Positions 6,617 through 16,502 are shown, counted from the first letter of the stretch. The stretch: DNA of 57,812 nucleotides from Amycolatopsis sp. NBRC 101858 (GCF_030269325.1 NZ_BSTD01000003.1:1115921-1173732); one strand, 5' to 3'. The notes: a model not told the origin generated them from the letters alone. Program-made: numbers and translations.

Positions 6617-8326
6617 TCAGATCGGCAGGTTGCCGTGCTTGCGGCCCGGTGCCGGCTTGCGCTTGTCGCGCAGCATCGCCAGCCCGCGGGCCACCGCCGC
6701 GCGGGTCTCGGCCGGGTCGATGATGTCGTCGACCAGCCCCCGCTCCGCCGCGTACTGCGGGTTCAGGTACTCCTCCGTGTACTCCGCCACCAGCTTCGCG
6801 CGCAACGCCGCCGGGTCTGCTGCCGCCGCCAAGTCGCGGCGGTACAGCACGTTCACCGCGCCCTCCGCGCCCATCACCGCGATCTGGTTCGTCGGCCACG
6901 CCAGCGACAGGTCGCACCCGATCGAGCGCGAGTCCATCACGATGTACGCGCCGCCGTAGGCCTTGCGCAGGATCACCTGGACCCGCGGGACCGTCGCCTC
7001 GCAGTACGCGTGCAGCAGCTGCGCGCCCTGGCGGATGATGCCGCCGCGCTCCTGCTCCACCCCCGGCAGGAACCCCGGCACGTCGACCAGGGTCACGAGC
7101 GGGATGCCGAACGCGTCGCAGAACCGGACGAACCGCGCGGCCTTCTGGGACGCCGGCCCGTCGAGCACCCCGGCGAACACCACCGGCTGGTTGCCGACCA
7201 GGCCGACCACGCGGCCGTCGATCCGGGCGAGCGCGCACAGGACGTTGCGCGCCCAGCCCTCGTGCAGCTCGAAGAACTCGCCGTCGTCGGTGACTTCGGC
7301 GAAGACCTCCCGCATGTCGTACGGCTGGTTCGGCTCCACCGGCACCAGCTCCGCCAGCCGGGGCCGGTAGTCGTCCGCCGCGCTCGTCGGCGCGGTCGCG
7401 GGCGGCGGGTCGAGGTAGTTCGAGGGCAGCAGCGACACCAGGTACCGGACGTCGGCCAGGCAGCTCTCCTCGTCGTCGTGCACCACCGTCGCGACGCCCG
7501 ACGCGCTCCCGTGGACGTCGGCGCCGCCGAGCTCCTCGTGCGTGACGCGCTGCCCGCTGACGGCCTCGACGACGTCGGGCCCGGTCAGGTACATCCGCGC
7601 GGTGTCGCGCACCATGAACGTGAAGTCCGCGAGCGCCGGCGAATACGCCGCGCCACCCGCGCACGGGCCGAGGATGACGCTGATCTGCGGGATCACCCCG
7701 GACGCCTCGACCTGACGGCGGAAGATGCCGCCGTAGCCGTTGAGCGCCAGCACGCCCTCCTGGATCCGGGCGCCACCGCTGTCGTTGAGCCCGATCACCG
7801 GGGCGCCGTTGGCCACCGCGAGGTCGAGCACCTTGTGGATCTTCGCCGCGTGCGCCTCGCCGAGCGAACCGCCGAAGAGCGTGAAGTCCTGGGCGTAGAC
7901 GAACACCCGGCGCCCGTCGATCGTGCCGGAGCCGGCGACCACGCCGTCGGTGTGCGGGCGGTTGCCCGCCAGGCCCGGGCCGGTCGCCTGGTGGCGCCGG
8001 TAGGGCTCGATCTCGGTGAAGGAGTCGTCGTCGAGCAGCAGGGCGAGCCGTTCGCGCGCGGTCAGCTTGCCCAGCGAGTGCTGCCGCCGGACGGCGTCGA
8101 GCCTGCCCTCGTTGATGTGCGAGCGCAGCTCTTCGCGCCGCCGGCGCAGCAGCGGCATGTCGGGCGGCGCCGGCCGCACCAGGTCGGCGGCGCGCGCCAG
8201 CTCGATGACCTGGGCCTCCCCGGACGCCGCCGGGCGGCCCAGCCGGCGGCGCCGGACCCCGTCGGGGACCGGCACCACCTCCGCGTCGTCGGCCCGGACG
8301 GCGCCGGAGTCCTGGGGTCCGCTCAC
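6617..8326 (-). CDS. Acyl-CoA carboxylase beta (carboxyltransferase) subunit
   Basis: The carboxyltransferase moves CO2 from carboxybiotin to acetyl- or propionyl-CoA. The 569-aa protein has the two-lobe crotonase-fold plan. The N-lobe carries SGGARIQEG and the oxyanion-hole sequence GPCAGGAAYSPA; the C-lobe carries ERGGIIRQGAQLL, KAYGGAYIVM and MGAEGAVNVLY. It has about 40 residues of extra N-terminus compared with usual AccD/PccB proteins. The GTG start at 8326 overlaps the stop of the preceding 61-aa gene (GTGA), so translation is coupled. Next to a polyketide synthase it most likely boosts the malonyl-CoA pool. Specificity for acetyl- versus propionyl-CoA cannot be read safely here. Confidence in the family is high. 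Confidence 0.93.
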   Translation of the reverse strand: MSGPQDSGAVRADDAEVVPVPDGVRRRRLGRPAASGEAQVIELARAADLVRPAPPDMPLLRRRREELRSHINEGRLDAVRRQHSLGKLTARERLALLLDDDSFTEIEPYRRHQATGPGLAGNRPHTDGVVAGSGTIDGRRVFVYAQDFTLFGGSLGEAHAAKIHKVLDLAVANGAPVIGLNDSGGARIQEGVLALNGYGGIFRRQVEASGVIPQISVILGPCAGGAAYSPALADFTFMVRDTARMYLTGPDVVEAVSGQRVTHEELGGADVHGSASGVATVVHDDEESCLADVRYLVSLLPSNYLDPPPATAPTSAADDYRPRLAELVPVEPNQPYDMREVFAEVTDDGEFFELHEGWARNVLCALARIDGRVVGLVGNQPVVFAGVLDGPASQKAARFVRFCDAFGIPLVTLVDVPGFLPGVEQERGGIIRQGAQLLHAYCEATVPRVQVILRKAYGGAYIVMDSRSIGCDLSLAWPTNQIAVMGAEGAVNVLYRRDLAAAADPAALRAKLVAEYTEEYLNPQYAAERGLVDDIIDPAETRAAVARGLAMLRDKRKPAPGRKHGNLPI

Positions 8327-8508
8327 GCGGCATCCCTCATCCGGGCCTGGTGGTCCCGCTCGATCTCGGCGACGATGGCGGACCACACGATGCCGCGGCC
8401 GAGCCGGGGCATCGGGCGGACCAGCGCCTCGACGGCAGGCGGGGTGAGGATCGCCGGCACGGGCTGCCGGTCACCGGTGTCCGCGTGCCCGGCGTCGCTG
8501 GTGGTCAT
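8323..8508 (-). CDS. Unrecognised 61-aa protein in the enediyne operon
   Basis: The ATG at 8508 has a strong GGAGG 7 bases upstream and overlaps the stop of the upstream reductase gene (ATGA). Its own stop overlaps the carboxylase beta start (GTGA). This double coupling makes it a real gene despite its size. The N-terminal third is polar; the rest (VRPMPRLGRGIVWSAIVAEI, then ERDHQARM) is amphipathic and basic. It has no signal peptide, cysteine or known motif. It may be a partner of the carboxylase or reductase; nothing more can be said. Confidence 0.65.
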   Translation of the reverse strand: MTTSDAGHADTGDRQPVPAILTPPAVEALVRPMPRLGRGIVWSAIVAEIERDHQARMRDAA

Positions 8509-9578
8509 GACAGGACCTCCTCGGTCTGCCCGGTCCCGGGTCCGGGACCGGTGAGAGCTGGCCGCCCACTGTCCGAAGTGGACGGAACAGGCAGCGCCGC
8601 CGCGCCCGCCCGGCGACCGGTGACGCGCCCGGTGGCGTGCAACCAGGCCACCGTGTCGCGCACGGTCTCGAGCACCGGCCGGGCCGGCACGTCCCCGGTG
8701 GGCGCGTCCCCGGCGACCGGGACCGCGCTCGCGCAGACGTGGATCGCGCCGTACTGCACCGGCAGCGCCCACGGCCAGAGGCGCTGCAGCCGGTCGGCGA
8801 ACCGCCCCACCGGGTACAGGGCACGCGGCGGCAGGAACACCGCCGGCAGTGCCCGCCCGGTCGCCGCCCGGACCGTGGCCAGGTACTCCCGGGTGGTCAG
8901 GAAGCGGCCCGGCCCGAAGAACGCGGCACCGTTCACCTCCCCGGCGAGCAGCCGGGCGTGCAGCTCCGCCGAGTCGCGGACGTCCCCGATCGGGAGCCCG
9001 CCGCCCGGCCAGATCGGCGTCCGCCCGCGCAGGAGGTCCCGCAGCCGGGCGTTCTGGTCGCCCAGGCGCGGGTCGTGCGGGCCGAGCAGCGCCGGCGGGT
9101 AGGTGAGGACGACCGGGGCGCCGGCGCTGCGGTGCTGCCGCGCGATCCGCTCGGCCGCGGCCTTCGACGCCAGGTAGGGCTCCCGCGACTCGCCGACCGG
9201 GCTCGCGACCCCGATCGACGGCGCGGTCGTCGGGTACAGCGCCCCGACGGTGGAGACGTGCACGATCCGGCCGGTGCCCGCCCGGCGCGCGGCGCCGAGC
9301 ACGACCTCGGTGCCGCGCACGTTCACCCGCCACAGCTCGTCGCGACGCCGGCTGTCGAACGTGTAGACGCCGGCCGCGTGCAGCAGCGCGTCCGCCCCGG
9401 CCACCAGCCGGCGGGCCGCGGCGGGATCGGTGACGTCACCCGCCACGACGTCCACTGTGGACGCGTCCACACCGCTCGCGTCCCGGGCGAGCAGCCGGAC
9501 CCGGTGCCCCCGCCGCAGCAGCGCCGCGACGGTGTGCGCACCGAGGAAGCCGGTGCCGCCGGTGACCGCGATCAGCAT
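8505..9578 (-). CDS. NAD(P)-dependent epimerase/ketoreductase (extended SDR family)
   Basis: The protein (357 aa) opens with the Rossmann glycine motif AVTGGTGFLGAHTVAALLRRG and has the SDR active-site YLASKAAAE (YxxxK) near residue 140, with an HVSTVGALYP serine segment before it. This is the extended SDR layout of dihydroflavonol reductase-like and sugar epimerase-like enzymes. The ATG at 9578 follows a GGAGAGG stretch, and the last bases overlap the 61-aa gene. It lies between the flavin reductase and the carboxylase genes of the enediyne operon. A ketone reduction or epimerisation on the enediyne scaffold is plausible. No sugar biosynthesis genes are nearby, so a deoxysugar role is less likely. 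Confidence 0.85.
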   Translation of the reverse strand: MLIAVTGGTGFLGAHTVAALLRRGHRVRLLARDASGVDASTVDVVAGDVTDPAAARRLVAGADALLHAAGVYTFDSRRRDELWRVNVRGTEVVLGAARRAGTGRIVHVSTVGALYPTTAPSIGVASPVGESREPYLASKAAAERIARQHRSAGAPVVLTYPPALLGPHDPRLGDQNARLRDLLRGRTPIWPGGGLPIGDVRDSAELHARLLAGEVNGAAFFGPGRFLTTREYLATVRAATGRALPAVFLPPRALYPVGRFADRLQRLWPWALPVQYGAIHVCASAVPVAGDAPTGDVPARPVLETVRDTVAWLHATGRVTGRRAGAAALPVPSTSDSGRPALTGPGPGTGQTEEVLS

Positions 9579-9591
9579 GCCCTCTCCCCCT

Positions 9592-10155
9592 TCAGGCCGC
9601 GCGGGCCTTCCCGTCGATGTGGTGGTAGCTGCCGCTGTAGAAGACCAGCGCGTCCTCGCCGGTCCCGCGGCTGGTCGCGACCACCCGGCCCAGGAAGATC
9701 GAGTGGTCACCGCCCGCCACCACCTGCGCCAGCTCGCACTCCAGCCAGGCCAGCGCGCCGTGCAGCAGCGGGGCCCCGGTCCGGGAACCCGGCGTGTAGC
9801 CGACGGCCTCGAACTGGGCCATCCCGTCGGGCCGCCGCCAGTCGGCGAAGTACTTCGACGTGTCCTGCTGGTCCGCCGCGAGGATGTTCACCCCGAACGA
9901 GCCGGCGGTGACGATCGCGGTGTGCATCCGGGCCGCCTTGGACACGCAGCACAGCACCATCGGCGGTTCCAGCGAGACCGACGAGAACGCGTTCGCCGTC
10001 ATGCCGTGCGCGTCCTCCCCGCCCGCCGTCAGCACCGTCACCCCGGTGGCGAACTGCGCCATCACCTGACGCAGTCCCGGCTGGGCCGAGAGGCCGCGAC
10101 GCGACGATGGCGTCGGCAGCCGCTTCAGCACGGGGGGCTCGGATTCGTGGGCCAC
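9592..10155 (-). CDS. Flavin reductase of the two-component monooxygenase type (E6-like)
   Basis: The 187-aa protein has the HpaC-like flavin reductase fold: FATGVTVLTAGGEDAHGMTANAFSSVSLEPP near residues 35-65, then CCVSK and GSFGVNILAADQ, and a later ECELAQVVAGGDHSIFLGRV. Such enzymes use NADH to supply reduced FAD or FMN to a partner monooxygenase. A flavin reductase of this type (SgcE6 in the C-1027 cluster) is common in enediyne clusters, and this one follows the thioesterase gene by one base. Its partner monooxygenase is not evident in the enediyne operon; the flavoprotein at 3272-4600 carries its own NADPH site and is an unlikely client. Confidence 0.88.
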   Translation of the reverse strand: MAHESEPPVLKRLPTPSSRRGLSAQPGLRQVMAQFATGVTVLTAGGEDAHGMTANAFSSVSLEPPMVLCCVSKAARMHTAIVTAGSFGVNILAADQQDTSKYFADWRRPDGMAQFEAVGYTPGSRTGAPLLHGALAWLECELAQVVAGGDHSIFLGRVVATSRGTGEDALVFYSGSYHHIDGKARAA

Positions 10156-10156
10156 T

Positions 10157-10609
10157 TCATGCTCCCTTGCCGTTGACCGCGGCCGTCCAGTAGGGCACCA
10201 GCGCTTCGCGCAGCTGCTCGGGGACGCGCGACGGCACGGTGGCCGTGTTGGGGCCGCGCATGCAGGCGATCCGCTGCCGCCCCCGGGCCACCAGCCGCTC
10301 CTCGCCGCCCTCGGTGAGGTGGACGTAGTCGAACGCGAACTGGATCTGCGTCGAGGTGAGCTCTTCCAGCCGCAGCCGGATGGACAGCTCGTCGAACGCG
10401 GTGATCTCGGCGAAGAACTCGCATTCCACCTTGAGGGTGAACAGCTTCAGGTCGTGGCGGACCTCTTCGAGGACCGCCGGGGCCTTCTCCTTCAGGAACA
10501 TCTCGCGGCACCGGCCCTGCCAGCGCACGTAGTTCACGTAGTAGACGTTGCCCACCAGGTTGGTCTCTTCGAAGCCGACCGTGTGGCGGATCTCGTAGTA
10601 GTCGGCCAT
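10157..10609 (-). CDS. Enediyne hotdog-fold thioesterase (E10)
   Basis: This 150-aa protein shows the E10/CalE7-type signature near its N-terminus, FEETNLVGNVYYVNYVRWQG followed by RCREMFL, on a 4-hydroxybenzoyl-CoA thioesterase-like hotdog fold. E10 releases the nascent polyene (for example a heptaene or a related methyl ketone) from the enediyne PKS. It begins 2 bases after the pksE stop, as in known enediyne cassettes, where pksE and E10 are adjacent and co-translated. This pairing strongly supports the enediyne assignment. No feature distinguishes 9- from 10-membered enediynes with confidence. Confidence 0.95.
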   Translation of the reverse strand: MADYYEIRHTVGFEETNLVGNVYYVNYVRWQGRCREMFLKEKAPAVLEEVRHDLKLFTLKVECEFFAEITAFDELSIRLRLEELTSTQIQFAFDYVHLTEGGEERLVARGRQRIACMRGPNTATVPSRVPEQLREALVPYWTAAVNGKGA

Positions 10610-10611
10610 CT

Positions 10612-13600
10612 TCAGTTCCCCTCTGTGTGGAGCACCGCGAACACGATCGGGTCGGTACGGTCGTTGACGGTCGTCGACCAGGTGGCGATCCGGGCGGTGC
10701 CGGAGGCGAGCAGCGCCCACCCGTCGGCGTCGACCTGGCGCACCGTCAGTGCCTGCGTCATCGAACCGGTCTTGCGGACGCACTCCAGCGCGCTCCAGAC
10801 CCGCGTGTTGGCCACGCTGATCGGTTCGCCGGTGTCCGCGGCCAGCAGCCGGCCGAGGGCGAGCAGTTCCTCGCCCAGCAGCCCGGCCCAGTCCTCTTCG
10901 GTGCGTTCGATCGCCGTCTCGATGTCGCAGGCGACCTGCTCGGCGCCGGCGACCACGAGGGTCAGCTCCGAGGTGTGCGACGCGGTGACGTTCAGGTCGT
11001 CGCACTCGGGCTTGCCGTCCGGGCGGTACCGGATCTCGATCGGCTTGTCGAGCGCGCGGCCCGCGGCGAGCGCGGTCTGGGCCCGCCGCTGGGCGATGCC
11101 CTCGGCCGGGCGGCCCACCGGGTCCGGCTCCAGCACCACCGACCGCGTCCCGCCGAGCAGCCGCTCGCACGCACGCTCCACATAGGACCCGAGCATCGAC
11201 GGGACCCACGGCCCGGCGCCGTCGCGCTTGCGGACCGCGCGCAGCTTCAGGCCTTCCCAGCGCTCGACCAGCGTCCCGTCCGGGTTGCGCACGTCGAGGT
11301 CGTAGACGTAGCTGTCGCCGTCCTGGCTGCGTTCCTTCGCGTCCAGCAGCACGTACTCGTCGTGCTGGACACCCGGCTCGGCCAGGTACAGCTTCTCGAT
11401 GCCCTGCGGCAGCAGCGTCGCGTCCGGGACGCAGCACTGGATCGCGTGCATCATCGCGTCCCGGGTGCCGGGGTCGGCCAGCAGCCGCTCCTGCGGGAGG
11501 AACGGGGCGAACCAGTAGTGGTCCGCGCTGGTCGAGATCTCGGCGACGGCGTGCCGGGCGCTCGCCCGGCGGTAGCCGAGGACCCGCTGGAACCGCTTGC
11601 CCTGGAACAGGACCGAGCCGTAGAGCTCGCTGATCGGCTCGACCGGGACCGGCGGCAGCGCGACGTCACGGGGGACGCACGCACCGATCTCGGCCGGCCG
11701 GGCGAAGCTCAGCCGCGCCTTGAAGTGGTCGGCGCTGAAGCCGGTCTCCTCGCTGCGGATCACGACGTCGACGGTGTCGGCGTCGCGGGCCAGCGTGGCC
11801 AGCCGGACCGTCGTCGACCCGCCCGGCGAGACGATGATCGGCCGGAGGAACTCGACGTCGGACAGCACCGGGGTGCCGGTCCGGTCCAGCGTCGCCGCCG
11901 CGGCCTGCGTCATGGCCTCCATGCCGAGCACCGCCGGGAACAGCAGCTGCCCGTCGAGCAGGTGGTCGGTCAGGTACGGGTCGGCCCCGTCGGACAGGTC
12001 GGCCTCGGTGATCAGCTCGACGCCCGGGTAGTGCACGACCGCGCGGTCGACGAACCGGGACAGCGGCAGCTCGCGCTTCTGGATCGGCAGCGTGGCCAGT
12101 CCCGACGTGCGGCCGCAGACCACCAGCACCGGCGGCGCGGCCGGGTCGGCCAGCACCTGGCGGAGGATGGTGATGCCCTCCTCGGTGGGGATCGGCGTGA
12201 TGCCGTCGCGCATCAGCGCGGACACGACGCCGAGCTTCTCGCCCATGCCGGTGCCCGACCAGACCGACCACTCCAGCGCGATCGCCCGCGCCTGCGGGTG
12301 TTCCTGGCCGAAGCGCAGGGTCAGCTCGGTCATCCAGTCGTTCGCCGTGGCGTAGTGCGCCTCACCGCGCAGGCCCGCCCGGCCGATGATGCTGCCGAAG
12401 GTGACCAGGAGCTTGATGCGGTCCTGGTCGACCGCGGCGAGCACCGCGTTGAGCCCGCCGATCTTCGGGGCGAGGGTCTTGCGGAAGCTGTCCTCGGTGA
12501 GGGAGAAGAGGGCGGCCGGCTCGTTGCGGCCCGCGCCGTGGAGGATCGCCGTGACCGGGCCGAGCTCGGCCTGGACCCGGGTGACCGCCTCGGCGATCTG
12601 CGGGGCGCTGGTGACGTCGGCGCGCTCGTAGCGGTAGCGGATGCCCGCCGCCTCCATGCGGTCGAGGTTCTCCGCCAGCTCGGTGTCGGTCTCCGGGTCA
12701 CTGCGCCCGAGCAGGGCCAGCTTCGCCCCGGAGTCCTTGGCCAGCGCCAGCGCGCTTTCCGCGGTGATGCCCTTGCCGCCGCCGGTGACGAGCAGGACGT
12801 CGGAGGAGTCCAGCGAGTCGCGGATCGGGCCGGGCTTGGGCGCCGGCAGCGCGGACAGCCGCGGCACCGTGCGCCCGCCGTCGGCGCCATAGCGGGCTTC
12901 GGTGAAGTCCGTGGTCGCGGCGACCTCGGCCACCACGGTGTGCACGGCTTCGGCGATCGCGTCCACGTCCCGCGGCGACGGGTCCGCGAAGTCGATGATC
13001 GTCGTCTTCGCCGAGGGGTCCTCGAGCCGCAGGGTGCGGGCCAGGCCGGCGGCGCCGTAACCGTGGTGCACGACCACGAAGCGCGTGCCGTTGGGAGCGG
13101 CCATGACGGCGCGCCCGGCGTCGAGGAACAGGCCGACGTGGCTGGAGTCGCAGTCCGCCGGCAGGCAGAGCAGCACACCGTCGCCCGCGCCGGACGCGGC
13201 GAGCGCGGCCTTCAGCGGTTCGGCCAGCGGGTGCCGCGCGGTCGAGAAGACCTGCCACTCGGCGCGGCCGTTGCCCGGCGGGAGGTCCGCGGCGGGCCGC
13301 GGCGCGGGCACGTACTCGACCGCGAACGGCCGGACCCACGGACCGACGCCCGGGGCCTCGCCGACGTGGCTGTCGGTCGGCTTCGCCGTCTGCGCCAGCT
13401 CGTCGATCATCTCGGCGAGCTCACCGAGGCACACCGTCGCGAAGTTCGGCATGCCTTCCAGCGCGGGCCGGCCCAGCGCCCGGGTGACGTCGTTGACCAG
13501 CTGCCCGACCGTGATCGACGACAGGTGCAGGTCGTCGAGCGGGTGGGTGTCGGCCGTGACGGCCTCCAGCGGCAGCTCGACGCGCTCGGCGGCGAGCTTG

Positions 13601-16437
13601 CGCAGCAGGTCCAGGGTCGAGCCGGAGTCGGACTCGCCGGTGGTGGCGTCGGCCTCGGCGGCCTGGGCCTTCTCCGCGGCGAGCTCGGCGGCCAGCTCAC
13701 TGTCGATCGACGGCGCCGCCTCGCAGGGGCTCGCGAGGAAGCCGAACTCGCCGTCGGCGGGCAGGGCGCGCACGATGCGGCCCTCGAACAGCGCGTCGGT
13801 CGTGATCGGGGCGCCGAGCGCGAACGCCGCGCCGACGATCCGCAGCAGCGCCTGCAGCGACGCGTTGTCCGTGTCGATCGCGAGCACCGGGGTGTCCGGC
13901 GCGATCTCCTCGAACAGCCCGGTCAGGACGCGGCCGGGACCGACCTCGACCACCAGGTCGCTGCGCTCGGCCACCTTGGCGGCGGCCTCGCGGAAGCGGA
14001 CCGGCAGCACGATCTGGTCGCGCAGCAGCTCGGGCAGGTTCTCGGCGGTGTGCAGCACGTCGCCGCTGACCGTCGAGACGACCGGCCGCTCGAGCCGGGC
14101 GAAGGTGAACTCTCCAAGCCGCTCGGTCATGGCGTTCGCGGCCGGTTCGACGGCCGGCGAGTGGAAGGCGTGCGAGACCTTGATGCGGGTCGCGCCGACG
14201 CCCTGGGCCTTGGCGCGGGCGACGATGCGGTCGATCGCTTCGGCCGGCCCGGAGACGACGGTCTGCTCCGGCGCGTTGTACCCGGCGATGACGACCTCGG
14301 TGCCCAGGCCCAGTTCTTCGACGCGGCCGGGCGAGGCGGCGATCCCGGCCATCGCGCCGGTGCCGTCACCGGTCGTCGTGGCCATCACCTTGCCACGGAC
14401 CTTCGCCAGCTCCAGCAGCCCGCGCTCGTCGAGCGCGCCGCCCCAGTGCAGGGCGGTCAGCTCGCCGAGGCTGTGCCCGGTCGCGGTCGCGGCCTCGATG
14501 CCGAAGGAGCGCAGCACGCGCAGCGCGGCCAGCGAGCCGGTGACGATCCGCGGCTGGGCCACCTCGGTGGCGACCTGGTCGCCGGCGACCGGCAGCGCCG
14601 CGGCGCGGTAGACCTCCTCGGCCACGGTGAACCGGCGGCGCAGGGCGCTGTCGCCGCCGCGTCCGGAACCTTGGCCGGGGAACAGGTAGCCGATCTTCGG
14701 GGCCGCACCGCGGCTGCTCGCGAAGATGCCGTCGGCCGAGTCGAAGACCGAGTCGCCGGACTCCAGCTGTTCCAGCAGCTTCGTCAGCTTCCGCTCGGCG
14801 TGCTCCGGGTTGGCCGCGACGACCGCGGCGCGCACCGCCCGGCCGGCCAGCTTCCCGGCCAGCTCGCCGGCGAGGTCGGTCAGCTCGGCGAACGACAGCT
14901 TGGGCACGACCTCCAGCGTCGCGGCGATGTTCCCGCGCAGGGTCGCGACGTCGTCGGCGTCGAACAGCAGCAGCTCGGCGTCCTGCCGGCCGGCCACCAG
15001 GGCGCGGGCCCGCTCGTCGAGCTCGCGGCGGCGCGCGGCGGTCGGCGCCTCGGTGACGGTGACGTGGGAGTTGATGCCGCCGAAGCCCATCGCGGAGACA
15101 CCGGCGCGCACCGGCTGGTCCGCCGGCCACAGGGACGCATCGCGCGGGACGTACATCCGCGCCGACGAGCCGGTCAGCGACTCGTGCGGCTCGTAGTGCC
15201 CGCTGGCCGGCGGGATGACCTGGTGGTACACCGCCAGCGTCGCCTTGATCAGGCCGGCGACCCCGGCCGCGGCCTTGGTGTGCCCGATGTTGCCCTTGAT
15301 GGTCGACAGCGCGGCCGGCTTGGCCAGCGGGTCGGCGTCGCGGCGGGCGGTGGACAGCGCCTCGATCTCGGTGGCGTCGCCCAGCGCGGTGCCGGTGCCG
15401 TGGCCCTCGAAGTAGGAGACGCTCTCGACGCCGTACCCGGCGCGGTCGTAGGCGCGCTTGAGGGCCAGCCGGTGCCCGGCGGCCTCGGGCCGGGTGATGC
15501 CGCCCTTGCCGTCGGAGGAGACGCCCCAGCCGCCGATCGAGGCGTAGATGCGCTTGCCCTGCTCCAGCGCGTCGCTCTCGCGCATCAGGACGAGCATGCC
15601 CGAGCCTTCCCCCGGCCAGAAGCCGTTGGAGTCGGCGTCGTAGACCTTCATCTCGCGCTTGGCCAGCGCCCCGGTCTTCGCGAAGCCGATCACCTCGAAC
15701 GGGTCGATCGAGAGGTCGACCCCGCCGGCGACGGCGAGGTCGAGGTCGCCCTGGACGAGCGCGTTGGCCGCGGTCACCACGGACAGCAGCGAGGACGAGC
15801 AGGCGCCGTCGACGGTATACCCGCCGCCGGCGAAGTCGAAGTGGTTGCAGACGCGCCCGGCGATGGTGTTCGCCAGGCCACCGGCGAGGGAGTCTTCGTT
15901 GATCTCGGGGAACGGCTCCTTGTACTGGACCTCGAGCTCGCGCAGGAAGCTCGCGGTGTCCTCGTCCTCCCAGCCGCGGGCGGTCAGCGCCGCCGCGACC
16001 GTGCGGCGGACGTACGGCCAGCGCAGCCGCATGATGTTCGCCCGGGAGAACTCGCCGGTGAGGCTGTTGCCGATGACCACGCCGGTGCTCTGCCGCGGGG
16101 CTCCGTCGCCCTCACCGAAGCCGGCGTCCGCCAGCGCCGCGGCGGCGACGTCGAGCGCCAGCCAGTGCGTCGTGTCGGTCGCCCGGAAGGTGCTGCCGGC
16201 GACCTTGTGCGCCACCCGGTCGAACTCGTAGTCCCGCAGCACTGCCGCCTTGGACGCGTAGAAGCGGTCCGGCGCCTTCGGGTCGGGCGAGTAGTAGTCC
16301 GCCCGGTTCATCCGCTCGTCCGGCAGCCTGCGGAACGCCCGGCGCCCGGCCAGCACGTTTTCCCAGAGCTCCTCCGGAGAACTCGCGTCGGGGTACCGGA
16401 GACCGATACCGACGATCGAAATCCGCTCTACGCTCAT
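10612..16437 (-). CDS. pksE: Iterative type I enediyne polyketide synthase
   Basis: The 1941-aa protein has the enediyne PKS order KS-AT-ACP-KR-DH-PPTase. The KS opens with ISIVGIGLRYPDASSPEELW, and its active-site Cys lies in VDGACSSSL (about residue 213). The AT has GHSLGEL (about 653). The ACP site is DDLHLSSI (about 972). The KR has the NADPH loop VTGGGKGI (about 1214), and the DH has DHLLDGQLLFP (about 1490). The C-terminal domain (about 1700-1941, CDIETAIERTEEDW) fits the built-in phosphopantetheinyl transferase. Enediyne PKSs build a linear polyene from malonyl-CoA. The ATG at 16437 gives the canonical N-terminus and has GGGAG about 9 bases upstream. E10 and E6-like genes follow immediately. 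All domains look intact. Confidence 0.97.
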   Translation of the reverse strand: MSVERISIVGIGLRYPDASSPEELWENVLAGRRAFRRLPDERMNRADYYSPDPKAPDRFYASKAAVLRDYEFDRVAHKVAGSTFRATDTTHWLALDVAAAALADAGFGEGDGAPRQSTGVVIGNSLTGEFSRANIMRLRWPYVRRTVAAALTARGWEDEDTASFLRELEVQYKEPFPEINEDSLAGGLANTIAGRVCNHFDFAGGGYTVDGACSSSLLSVVTAANALVQGDLDLAVAGGVDLSIDPFEVIGFAKTGALAKREMKVYDADSNGFWPGEGSGMLVLMRESDALEQGKRIYASIGGWGVSSDGKGGITRPEAAGHRLALKRAYDRAGYGVESVSYFEGHGTGTALGDATEIEALSTARRDADPLAKPAALSTIKGNIGHTKAAAGVAGLIKATLAVYHQVIPPASGHYEPHESLTGSSARMYVPRDASLWPADQPVRAGVSAMGFGGINSHVTVTEAPTAARRRELDERARALVAGRQDAELLLFDADDVATLRGNIAATLEVVPKLSFAELTDLAGELAGKLAGRAVRAAVVAANPEHAERKLTKLLEQLESGDSVFDSADGIFASSRGAAPKIGYLFPGQGSGRGGDSALRRRFTVAEEVYRAAALPVAGDQVATEVAQPRIVTGSLAALRVLRSFGIEAATATGHSLGELTALHWGGALDERGLLELAKVRGKVMATTTGDGTGAMAGIAASPGRVEELGLGTEVVIAGYNAPEQTVVSGPAEAIDRIVARAKAQGVGATRIKVSHAFHSPAVEPAANAMTERLGEFTFARLERPVVSTVSGDVLHTAENLPELLRDQIVLPVRFREAAAKVAERSDLVVEVGPGRVLTGLFEEIAPDTPVLAIDTDNASLQALLRIVGAAFALGAPITTDALFEGRIVRALPADGEFGFLASPCEAAPSIDSELAAELAAEKAQAAEADATTGESDSGSTLDLLRKLAAERVELPLEAVTADTHPLDDLHLSSITVGQLVNDVTRALGRPALEGMPNFATVCLGELAEMIDELAQTAKPTDSHVGEAPGVGPWVRPFAVEYVPAPRPAADLPPGNGRAEWQVFSTARHPLAEPLKAALAASGAGDGVLLCLPADCDSSHVGLFLDAGRAVMAAPNGTRFVVVHHGYGAAGLARTLRLEDPSAKTTIIDFADPSPRDVDAIAEAVHTVVAEVAATTDFTEARYGADGGRTVPRLSALPAPKPGPIRDSLDSSDVLLVTGGGKGITAESALALAKDSGAKLALLGRSDPETDTELAENLDRMEAAGIRYRYERADVTSAPQIAEAVTRVQAELGPVTAILHGAGRNEPAALFSLTEDSFRKTLAPKIGGLNAVLAAVDQDRIKLLVTFGSIIGRAGLRGEAHYATANDWMTELTLRFGQEHPQARAIALEWSVWSGTGMGEKLGVVSALMRDGITPIPTEEGITILRQVLADPAAPPVLVVCGRTSGLATLPIQKRELPLSRFVDRAVVHYPGVELITEADLSDGADPYLTDHLLDGQLLFPAVLGMEAMTQAAAATLDRTGTPVLSDVEFLRPIIVSPGGSTTVRLATLARDADTVDVVIRSEETGFSADHFKARLSFARPAEIGACVPRDVALPPVPVEPISELYGSVLFQGKRFQRVLGYRRASARHAVAEISTSADHYWFAPFLPQERLLADPGTRDAMMHAIQCCVPDATLLPQGIEKLYLAEPGVQHDEYVLLDAKERSQDGDSYVYDLDVRNPDGTLVERWEGLKLRAVRKRDGAGPWVPSMLGSYVERACERLLGGTRSVVLEPDPVGRPAEGIAQRRAQTALAAGRALDKPIEIRYRPDGKPECDDLNVTASHTSELTLVVAGAEQVACDIETAIERTEEDWAGLLGEELLALGRLLAADTGEPISVANTRVWSALECVRKTGSMTQALTVRQVDADGWALLASGTARIATWSTTVNDRTDPIVFAVLHTEGN

Positions 16438-16502
16438 GCCACCGCACTCCCACTGGCTCTCGAGCCCCGTATCACCGGAACCATCAGGTCCCCGCTGTCC
16501 TC

